Shown one piece after another: positions 34,192-40,722 of a DNA stretch of 64,000 nt. The DNA is from Paenibacillus mendelii (GTDB taxonomy: Bacteria > Bacillota > Bacilli > Paenibacillales > Paenibacillaceae). The notes beneath the pieces were generated by a model. It did not search any database. It saw only the letters and a list, made by a program, of their open reading frames with translations, and was not told where the DNA came from. Both the position numbers and the translations under genes were made by a program. The DNA lies in the NCBI RefSeq assembly GCF_024498075.1, contig NZ_JANHOF010000001.1, positions 372,001-436,000 of the forward strand, written 5' to 3'. Position 1 is the stretch's first letter; each line of letters opens with the position of its first letter.

Positions 34192-35424
34192 TCAAAGAAT
34201 TTCGTTTCTCTTGCGAAGATTGACATACATATAGGTGCAGCATGCGGAGCACAGCAAGGCTAATAGACCGATAAAGGCATACCCGGCCTGAAGGCCGATG
34301 ATCGGACTTTCCATTGCTCCGGGCTTAGCAGCTATTTTATTGACGAGCTCGATAATGAATCCAATGACCAAATTTCCGATCACGCTGGCAATCCCCATGA
34401 GTGTTACCGTGAAGGTAATAGCCGTGTCGGTGCCTTTCGGGTAGCGCTTGGCAAGCAGCGCCATCACCGTCGGGTAGATCGGGGCGATGCCAATGCCGGC
34501 TATGGCAAATAGAATCGCCCCCCCTTCGCCGATTATTACACCCGCCAAGCTGCATATTCCGGAGAAGGCTGCAAAGATCATGATGGAGACCGTATAGCCG
34601 ATTTTATCCGTAATCGGTCCTAGGAGAAGTCTGACCAGCATGAAGAATAGAAAGAAAATAGACAGCATCCCCGAGGCGTCATCGATCGACCAGCCGTAGG
34701 CTTTCTCCAGAAAATTCACAAGCCAGCTCCCAATGGCCAGCTCGGAAACCACACCGAAGGACAGAATCGTCACGATCAGCCAAGCAATTGGATCCCGTAT
34801 CATTTCTTTATAGGAGACCCGTTCGCCTCTCTCCTCGGTTCCTATCGGAAATTTGCCGAGTAGCGATGGAATAATCGGCAGAAGCGAGAGGGACAGCATA
34901 ATCAGATACATCCCGTGCCATCCCAGTTCTCCTCCAAACACTTGCCACCCCATCATCGAAGCGGCAAAGATTGGTGCAACCGTCGAGCTCAGCCCATAGA
35001 AAAAATGCGAGAGGTTCATCATCGTTCCGGTGTTCTTCGTGAAAATACGAGCGGCCATAATAGCCAGACCGATCTCAAGCATGCCGTTGCCGATGTACAT
35101 CAGAAAATAAGAGGCGGAAAGTGATGTATAGCTCGTCGATTGATACATCAGGAATCCAGCGACCGCCATCGATGTGAAGGCGGCGATGCCAGTCCACTTA
35201 ATCCCGATTCGATTCGATAGTGCCGATGTGAACATACAGGCTACCAGATAGCCCAGGGAATTCAGCGCGAGCAGCATGCCAAGCTGGGCTTCACTCAACT
35301 GAAAGTCAGCTTGCATTTTGGGAATAGCGGGACCTTTAATATTTTCTGAGAAACCAAAAATAAGAAATCCGCCGAATACGACGAGTAAGAGTACAAAATA
35401 ATTGGATTTCATTCGATTCAACAA
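34192..35424 (-). CDS. MFS transporter, FucP/sugar-permease type
   Basis: Major-facilitator protein of 410 residues with twelve helices, starting at TTG 35424 (GGGAGG ten bases upstream). The N-terminus shows FGFSENIKGPAIPKMQADF and LSEAQLGMLLALNSLGY, then NRIGIKWTG in the helix 2-3 loop; GIGIAPIYPTVMALLAKRYP in the second half is typical of FucP-like and YfkF-like permeases that import sugars. It precedes the HbpS-like gene and the sugar-oxidation cluster, so it is the likely importer for the compound those enzymes process. Confidence 0.88.
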   Translation of the reverse strand: MLNRMKSNYFVLLLVVFGGFLIFGFSENIKGPAIPKMQADFQLSEAQLGMLLALNSLGYLVACMFTSALSNRIGIKWTGIAAFTSMAVAGFLMYQSTSYTSLSASYFLMYIGNGMLEIGLAIMAARIFTKNTGTMMNLSHFFYGLSSTVAPIFAASMMGWQVFGGELGWHGMYLIMLSLSLLPIIPSLLGKFPIGTEERGERVSYKEMIRDPIAWLIVTILSFGVVSELAIGSWLVNFLEKAYGWSIDDASGMLSIFFLFFMLVRLLLGPITDKIGYTVSIMIFAAFSGICSLAGVIIGEGGAILFAIAGIGIAPIYPTVMALLAKRYPKGTDTAITFTVTLMGIASVIGNLVIGFIIELVNKIAAKPGAMESPIIGLQAGYAFIGLLALLCSACCTYMYVNLRKRNEIL

Positions 35425-35472
35425 ACAAACCGTACCTCCCGCTTTATAATCTGGCTCAAATTAGGATCAGAG

Positions 35473-35499
35473 AAAAGAAAAACCCGCTTGATTAGCGGG
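35473..35499 (-). terminator. Terminator after the small membrane protein gene
   Basis: CCCGCT (35483-35488) and AGCGGG (35494-35499) form a short GC-rich stem; on the minus strand it is followed by TTTTTCTTTTCTC. It belongs to the gene ending at 35561. Confidence 0.75.
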
Positions 35500-35560
35500 C
35501 CGAAACCGATCTATATATGTGCCATTCGTTAGACATTGATCATCCATTGGCCTCTACAGC

Positions 35561-35752
35561 TTACAGCTTACTGGCCGCCCTGGCTTTCCTCATCCGATCG
35601 ATCTCTACTAATTGCAAGCTCAAGAATAACATGACCGATGAGAACATGAGGCAACCTGCGCTAACAACCTGCCCGCTAGCAAAAAAGACGACGGAGAATA
35701 CTAACAACAAATACGTCGCAACCTTCAACCACTTCGTATTCCATTTATCCAA
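35561..35752 (-). CDS. Small membrane protein
   Basis: A 63-residue protein from TTG 35752, chosen because AGGAGTG lies eight bases upstream; the frame extends further up without a start signal. Two hydrophobic stretches are visible: ~10-25 (VATYLLLVFSVVFFASG) and ~30-45 (AGCLMFSSVMLFLSLQL), with a basic C-terminus (RMRKARAASKL). A terminator follows. Family unknown. Confidence 0.55.
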   Translation of the reverse strand: MDKWNTKWLKVATYLLLVFSVVFFASGQVVSAGCLMFSSVMLFLSLQLVEIDRMRKARAASKL

Positions 35753-35839
35753 CCGTTTAACACTCCTAAACAAAAGATTTACTTTTGAAACATCGTATCA
35801 TACTTGGCAGCAATTGCAAATGAATTTATAGGCGGAAAT

Positions 35840-36286
35840 CTACTTCTTCTTCAGAGGAAACATTAAGGTTACCTCTTCTTGAGAACGATCGAATTCGATA
35901 CTGTACGTCTCCGCTAATTCGAAATGCGGTGACGCATTCACCCACTTCATTAAGAACCCAAACGTTGAATCACCTGTTTTCTTCACAGAGGCATAGGTAT
36001 AGGACGGGAGCTCAAGCGACACCATTCCAAGCGGAACATCATTGAGATCATCGACTTCCGCTCCGATTATAAAAGTGAATTCATCGGTTTCCACATGATA
36101 ATCTGGCGGGTCGATTGAAACCGCATAGTCAAATGACGAATGAACCTGGTTGTTAATCTCAGCTATCCTCTTGTTATAGCTGTCATTCAACGGGACGAGG
36201 TTCGCCTCGGCATCCTGTAGTTTGGTTTGCACGGACATCCCTATAAGCCGAATCGCCTCTTTCTCAACCAGGTACACTTCCATCAT
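35840..36286 (-). CDS. GyrI-like/effector-binding domain protein
   Basis: A 148-residue protein of the GyrI/AraC-effector-binding (SHV) fold: VYLVEKEAIRLIGMSVQT at the start, FTFIIGAEVDDLNDVPLGM in the middle and SHFELAE-type ending with IEFDRSQEEVTLMFPLKKK. Such stand-alone domains bind small hydrophobic or cationic compounds or inhibit gyrase. AGGAGG lies 12 bases before the ATG. Lying between a small membrane gene and a DMT exporter, both on the same strand, but with no sign of a shared pathway. Confidence 0.8.
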   Translation of the reverse strand: MMEVYLVEKEAIRLIGMSVQTKLQDAEANLVPLNDSYNKRIAEINNQVHSSFDYAVSIDPPDYHVETDEFTFIIGAEVDDLNDVPLGMVSLELPSYTYASVKKTGDSTFGFLMKWVNASPHFELAETYSIEFDRSQEEVTLMFPLKKK

Positions 36287-36367
36287 ACATCACGCCTCCT
36301 TGATCACGATTCAGCTGCACTTTTTGGCTTCATCTATGGATATTCGCGAGATGACATTCATTTCCTT

Positions 36368-37315
36368 TTATACGCTGGTCGAAATGTTCGGTTGAAGACT
36401 GCTTCTGCGGCTTATGACATTGTTTGCCGCAACGGCAGCAATGATGAGAACCATCCCCAGCCATTCCTCGAAGCGGACGTGATGTCCTGCGGAGGCAGCG
36501 ATCAAGAAGGTCGTTACCGGTACGAAGTTAATGAACAAGATCCCGTTGACTGACGTTAGCAGCTCGATCCCTTTGAACCAAGCGAGCAGGGCAACAACAC
36601 CGCCGATCACGATTAGGAATGCCAAGTATGGCAGCGTAGGCACTATCTGCGCCGCAGTCGGAAAGGTGAGTACGCCGCTCCATGTCATGACACTGTTCAG
36701 AATAAGCGATACGAGGGAACCCAATATACAGGTCATCGTGGAATACCTAAGCGCCGACCAGCCTTGAAAATACCCGCTGCCCACCGTATATACTACCCAG
36801 CCTGCAACACCGATCAGAATCGATAGAAGCGGTAATATTCGCAGCTCGCTGCTGCCCAGCATACTTAGATCGCCTTTCGTGATGACGAACAGTACGCCAA
36901 TAAAGGCCAATCCGATACATGACAATGTTCCGGCCTGAGGCCGTTGCCGCGTCGTACTCCATACCAGAAGCACAACAAGAAGCGGCATGAATGCTTCCAT
37001 GATGGAGGTAAGCAGCACCCCCGATGGCCCTAGCTGTTTTTGTCCCCAGAACAAGCCCATACTATTAATCGTAAAGCCGCATGTACCGAAAGCGACCAGC
37101 TTGCGCCCGCCACGTTCAAGCTTAAAGGCGCTTCGCCCTTCTTTATAATACAGAATACCCCCTAACAGGAGTGCTACTGTACCATATCGGAACGTGGTCA
37201 TCCAGAAGGGATCCATATGATGCAGCGCACGCTCGGCAATCGGAAATACGGCTCCCCATGCTACCGCGGCAATGAAGCAATATAATGCGCCGATCCATAG
37301 CTGTAATTTACTCAT
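36368..37315 (-). CDS. EamA/DMT-family transporter
   Basis: Drug/metabolite transporter of 315 residues with ten membrane helices and the two EamA halves. The first half contains CFIAAVAWGAVFPIAERAL, the second YLAFLIVIGGVVALLAWFKGIE. RhaT/YdcZ-like proteins of this sort export amino acids or metabolites. It is divergent from a LysR regulator 176 bases away, with a 9-bp inverted repeat between them, the classic layout for regulator and regulated exporter. Confidence 0.9.
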   Translation of the reverse strand: MSKLQLWIGALYCFIAAVAWGAVFPIAERALHHMDPFWMTTFRYGTVALLLGGILYYKEGRSAFKLERGGRKLVAFGTCGFTINSMGLFWGQKQLGPSGVLLTSIMEAFMPLLVVLLVWSTTRQRPQAGTLSCIGLAFIGVLFVITKGDLSMLGSSELRILPLLSILIGVAGWVVYTVGSGYFQGWSALRYSTMTCILGSLVSLILNSVMTWSGVLTFPTAAQIVPTLPYLAFLIVIGGVVALLAWFKGIELLTSVNGILFINFVPVTTFLIAASAGHHVRFEEWLGMVLIIAAVAANNVISRRSSLQPNISTSV

Positions 37316-37371
37316 GATGCTCCAACACTCCCATCCCCATCTACCTCGAATATATCCAACTCATCCTCGTA

Positions 37372-37406
37372 CATAATCGGACCGTGACTATCGTATCCCG
37401 ATTATG
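37372..37406. promoter_or_regulatory. Probable LysR operator
   Basis: CATAATCGG (37372-37380) and its exact reverse complement CCGATTATG (37398-37406) are separated by 17 bases in the divergent region between the DMT exporter and the LysR gene. Both arms contain the T/A ends typical of LysR boxes. Arms and spacing suit a tetrameric LysR regulator. Confidence 0.55.
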
Positions 37407-37491
37407 ATATCTTGTACAATAGTTAGATATGATCTTATCCATCAATCGATTTGATAGATAAACTCCATTCATTGGGTAAGGAGCAGCAGGT

Positions 37492-38379
37492 ATGAATATT
37501 GGAGATATTCGAATCTTCATGGCCGTCGTCGAACAGGGCAGCGTGAGCCGTGCCGCCGAACAATTAGGTTATGTTCAATCGAATGTTACGGCACGTATCC
37601 GTTCACTAGAGCAGGAGATTGGGCGCCCGTTGTTTCATCGCCATCGCCGCGGAATGACCTTGAATGTTGAAGGGCGAAAGCTCGTCACCTATGGGCAGCA
37701 GTTGATGCGGTTGATGAGCGAGATGAATAAAGCCTTCCAGGATGAGGATGATCCCGCAGGATCGCTTCGGATCGGATTGGTCGAAACGGTGGTTGGTCTG
37801 CCCGACATCCTATCCGCCTATTACCGTCAATACAAGCAGGTTGAGCTCTCGATTGTTACCGATGTGAGCGGCCGTTTAATGGAGGATGTGCTGGATTGGA
37901 AGCTGGATGGAGCCTTCATTGCCGGACCGGTCGATGTTCCTATTCTTGAACAAGTGCCGGTGTTCGAGGAGGAGCTTGTACTTGTGTGCGGTACGATCCG
38001 AGAAGAATCCCATACGGTACAAACAGGCAGGGAGCTGCTCGGCCTGCCCATGCTCGTGTTTAATCAAGGATGCGGGTATCGGGCAAGACTTCAGAGGTGG
38101 GCATTGGAAGAAGGTCTTCCACCTTTAAAGATCATGGAATTCGGTACGCTCGAGACCATTATCGGCACGGTTGTTGCCGGGCTCGGCGTTACGCTGGTGT
38201 CGCGTGCTTCCGTTGAGAAGCTGGAGCGTGAAGGTTCTGTGCGATTATTCGCCATCCCGGAGCCTTATCGCCATATTAGCTTCATCTATATACGTCGTTC
38301 CGATGCCTATCTCGGTGAGGCGGAGCGTAAGTTTATACAGCTGATCTCCGAGACGAAGCGTTCTAAGATGACGATATAA
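37492..38379 (+). CDS. LysR-family transcriptional regulator
   Basis: LysR-type regulator of 295 residues. The N-terminal winged helix-turn-helix reads FMAVVEQGSVSRAAEQLG then YVQSNVTARIRSLEQEIG, and RPLFHRHRRGMTL. The C-terminal part is the periplasmic-binding-like inducer domain (EDDPAGSLRIGLVETVVG, later TIIGTVVAGLGVTLVSRA). It probably controls the divergent DMT transporter and itself through the dyad at 37372. AAGGAGCAG precedes the ATG. Inducer unknown. It ends at a strong bidirectional hairpin. Confidence 0.92.
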   Translation: MNIGDIRIFMAVVEQGSVSRAAEQLGYVQSNVTARIRSLEQEIGRPLFHRHRRGMTLNVEGRKLVTYGQQLMRLMSEMNKAFQDEDDPAGSLRIGLVETVVGLPDILSAYYRQYKQVELSIVTDVSGRLMEDVLDWKLDGAFIAGPVDVPILEQVPVFEEELVLVCGTIREESHTVQTGRELLGLPMLVFNQGCGYRARLQRWALEEGLPPLKIMEFGTLETIIGTVVAGLGVTLVSRASVEKLEREGSVRLFAIPEPYRHISFIYIRRSDAYLGEAERKFIQLISETKRSKMTI

Positions 38380-38381
38380 GA

Positions 38382-38425
38382 AAGAACAGGCTAGGAGCTG
38401 CCGCGGCAGCCCCTAGCCTGTTCTT
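38382..38425. terminator. Bidirectional terminator between convergent genes
   Basis: AAGAACAGGCTAGG (38382-38395) pairs perfectly with CCTAGCCTGTTCTT (38412-38425), with an inner AGCTGCC/GGCAGC stem. It is followed by AAGTTTA on the plus side and preceded by TTATATCG on the minus side, so T runs are short, but the stem is very stable. Confidence 0.7.
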
Positions 38426-38453
38426 AAGTTTATAGTGTTCGATATCTGATAGG

Positions 38454-39200
38454 CTATCTTGCTGTCCAGCCGTTGTCCACCATCATATTGCTGCCTGTTA
38501 CGAATGTCGATTCATCGGAAGCCAGGTACAGTGCGGCATAGGCAATGTCAGACGGCTTGCCGATTCTTCCGGTGAAGCATCTTTCCGTTAAGTTATTGAA
38601 CTTCTCAGGATCTTGCAGATCTCGCTGGGTCAACGGAGTCTCAATAATCCCAGGACTGATACAGTTCACCCGTACTTGATGCTTCCCGTAATCGAGGGCC
38701 AAATTTTTAGTCAGCAGATTAACACCCGCCTTGGCCGCATTGTAGGCCGGATGCTTGTAGAATGCACTTGTTCCTCCGACAGATGAGGTATTAATTATCG
38801 AACCACCGTGCTTCATCATCTCTGGAAGCACATATTTACAGCACAGGAACGGTCCTGTCAAATTAATATCCAGCGTCTTCTGCCAATCGGCAAGCGGCAT
38901 GTCGGTTGCTGCTGCAATGGTGTACCACGTCGCATTGTTAAATAGCACATCGATTCGCTGATAATGCTCTATGACTTGGTCTACCATTCGAATCACATCG
39001 TCTTCTTTCGAGACATCCGTCCGAATGAAGATCGCTTCCCCGCCCTCTTGTTGAATGAGCTCTACCGTCTGCAAGCCATGCTGCTCATTAATGTCGATTA
39101 CGGCAATCTTGGCCCCTTCTCGTGCGAACAGCTGACAGGTTTCTCTCCCGATTCCAGAGGCTCCGCCTGATATGATTGCTACTTTGGATTGTAACCGCAT
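38454..39200 (-). CDS. SDR-family oxidoreductase
   Basis: Classical SDR, 248 residues. TGGASGIGRE-type cofactor motif (SGGASGIG), FNNATW, NTSSVGG with the catalytic Ser, and YNAAKAGVN with Tyr and Lys; it ends SNMMVDNGWTAR. GGGAGAGAG lies before the ATG. Most similar in style to glucose-1-dehydrogenase and 3-oxoacyl reductases; substrate not predictable. Stand-alone gene facing the LysR gene. Confidence 0.9.
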   Translation of the reverse strand: MRLQSKVAIISGGASGIGRETCQLFAREGAKIAVIDINEQHGLQTVELIQQEGGEAIFIRTDVSKEDDVIRMVDQVIEHYQRIDVLFNNATWYTIAAATDMPLADWQKTLDINLTGPFLCCKYVLPEMMKHGGSIINTSSVGGTSAFYKHPAYNAAKAGVNLLTKNLALDYGKHQVRVNCISPGIIETPLTQRDLQDPEKFNNLTERCFTGRIGKPSDIAYAALYLASDESTFVTGSNMMVDNGWTAR

Positions 39201-39533
39201 GTTCTCTCTCCCTTATTGATTTGAAATACACAACTGGATTCAAAATCCTAGTCTTCATGTGAGATCCGAATCCGGTACCCGCCCAGACCATTATGTAACC
39301 TTGCGATTCTGCGTGAAAGCACTTACTCGCTCCTCGCTATTATCGCATACCGCAACACGCTCTGCACCAAAAAATTCCAAGCCTATCACAACAGAAAACA
39401 CGACTGCGAGAAAAGACCGCAATCGTGCTTGCATGTGGATTGTTGCTGTACGAGTGGTGATTGTTGGAGCTCTAGCAGTTGTTTAATCGGTCAGTAATAG
39501 ATGACATGATTGCAGATTGATTCCGATTTGGAG
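39201..39533 (-). terminator. Intergenic region holding the terminator of the VOC gene
   Basis: These 333 bases contain no supported gene. At 39399-39427 on the minus strand CACGATTGCG pairs with CGCAGTCGTG (one wobble, one mismatch) and is followed by TTTTCTGTT; it is the likely terminator of the VOC gene that ends at 39534. The rest looks featureless and should include the promoter of the SDR gene. Confidence 0.5.
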
Positions 39534-39917
39534 CTAACTGTTCTTATCGCAAGCAAGCTCGATGAGATGACCATCTGGATCGCGTATGTAGATTTGAGCA
39601 AACCCGGCCACACTGTCCGGATACGAATCGTACGGAACCTTGCACTGCTCGAGCCACTGGATCGTCTTCTCATAGCTTTCCATCCATAACGCAAAATGCT
39701 CCGAATGCTGCGGTCGATCCAGCACATCCGATCCTGGCTGCAATTCCATCAGATGCACCTGCGCCCCGGATTCTCCTACCTCAAACCAAACCCCTGCGCT
39801 CGAGAAAGGAGGACGCTCCATCCTTCGGATGCCTACAACGTCCGTATAGAACCGAGTGGAGATTTCTAGATCCTTCGCAAAGATACTGACATGATGAATA
39901 CGTTGACTTGAAAGCAT
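39534..39917 (-). CDS. VOC-family protein
   Basis: Glyoxalase-fold protein of 127 residues from ATG 39917, chosen for the GAGGAGG ribosome-binding site; the open frame goes on to 40070 but upstream codons run through a hairpin and have no start signal. First half: RIHHVSIFAKDLEISTRFY, YTDVVGIRRMERP and VHLMELQPG; second half: HFALWMESYEKTIQWLEQC, and IYIRDPDGHLIELAC, with the His/Glu metal ligands. Substrate unknown. Not closely related to the VOC protein at 9744. Confidence 0.85.
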   Translation of the reverse strand: MLSSQRIHHVSIFAKDLEISTRFYTDVVGIRRMERPPFSSAGVWFEVGESGAQVHLMELQPGSDVLDRPQHSEHFALWMESYEKTIQWLEQCKVPYDSYPDSVAGFAQIYIRDPDGHLIELACDKNS

Positions 39918-40040
39918 TTGGCAAGCCTCCTCGGGTAAAGCTAGTTTTACCAATTTGCTCCATTGTAACATCTGTGATTGTGTTTGGTTAGAGGAGTTTG
40001 AAATTAGATGATTTTCATTCGGCTCCGGGCAGCCCCCCGC

Positions 40041-40078
40041 CAAAAAGAAACCTTGAATGGCTGCAGCCAATCAAGGTT
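40041..40078 (-). terminator. Orphan terminator
   Basis: AACCTTGA-A-TGGC (40049-40061) pairs with GCCA-A-TCAAGGTT (40067-40078); on the minus strand TTTCTTTTT follows. No intact gene lies upstream of it on that strand, only the degraded stretch at 40279-40526. Confidence 0.6.
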
Positions 40079-40278
40079 TTCGGTCAAATCATGTCTTTTG
40101 AGATACTAGTCATCGCTCTCTTATTTCATGTTTAGTTGTACTGCTAATAAGAGCCCTTGTGCATGAGCAGCCCGATGCATCGAGGATATGGAAGGCTTCG
40201 GGAGGTTCTAACTTCGCATGAAGAACATTCGTTCGCATACCATGATACCCTATTTGTCTAGGTGGAGAAACATGCGTT

Positions 40279-40526
40279 TCATACTTCTCTAGCAGTGTCA
40301 CTGCCGCATATCGGCGGGTTCGATCTTGAGGGCTTGCCTTGTGTCATGCTGAAGGTAAGGCTATTATCGATTACCGGGACGGTAAGCCCTTCCCGTCTCC
40401 AGCCTCTATCAGCGGCTCGCCGCCTCTCTTGATTCCCCAGCCTGCTTCGTTTGCATAAAGCTCAAACGTATTGCGAATTTCTTCCCCCGAGTTGTGCAAA
40501 TGACTCTCCCCTTCTCTAGGAAACAT
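40279..40526 (-). pseudogene. Degraded coding remnant, unrecognised
   Basis: The ~800 bases between the VOC gene and the GH28-like gene have no intact gene. On the minus strand a 51-codon frame from ATG 40526 reads like protein (HNSGEEIRNTFELYANEAGW, then GIKRGGEPLIEAGDGKGL). It stops at 40371, but a one-base shift leads directly to VPVIDNSLTFSMTQGKPS and on to a stop at 40279. The join looks natural, suggesting a one-base deletion near 40378. There is no ribosome-binding site, and a terminator stands at 40041. I do not recognise the family. It may be the tail of a gene whose front was lost. Confidence 0.35.
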
Positions 40527-40664
40527 CACCCGTTAGATGGTGTTTTTTATCTAGATTTTCCAGTATAGACACGATTATAGATCGGGGGAGTCCCCCGGAC
40601 AACGCCGTGAATTTTTTGATTTGTTCCACTTTTTTTAGCAATTCTGCCTTTAAGAATCCTTGAA

Positions 40665-40704
40665 CGAAAAAAAGGCTCCGCAGGATGTCATTCATCCGCG
40701 GAGC
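40665..40704 (-). terminator. Terminator of the GH28-like gene
   Basis: GCTCCGC (40675-40681) and GCGGAGC (40698-40704) with inner GGATG/CATCC pairs form the stem; the minus strand continues CTTTTTTTCG. It lies 19 bases past the stop at 40723. Confidence 0.85.
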
Positions 40705-40722
40705 TTGGGCTTACATCAAGAT

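Noticed and set aside
40110-40301. Minus-strand frame of 63 codons
   Set aside because: No ribosome-binding site and no recognisable domain; it overlaps the end of the remnant that reads better in another frame.
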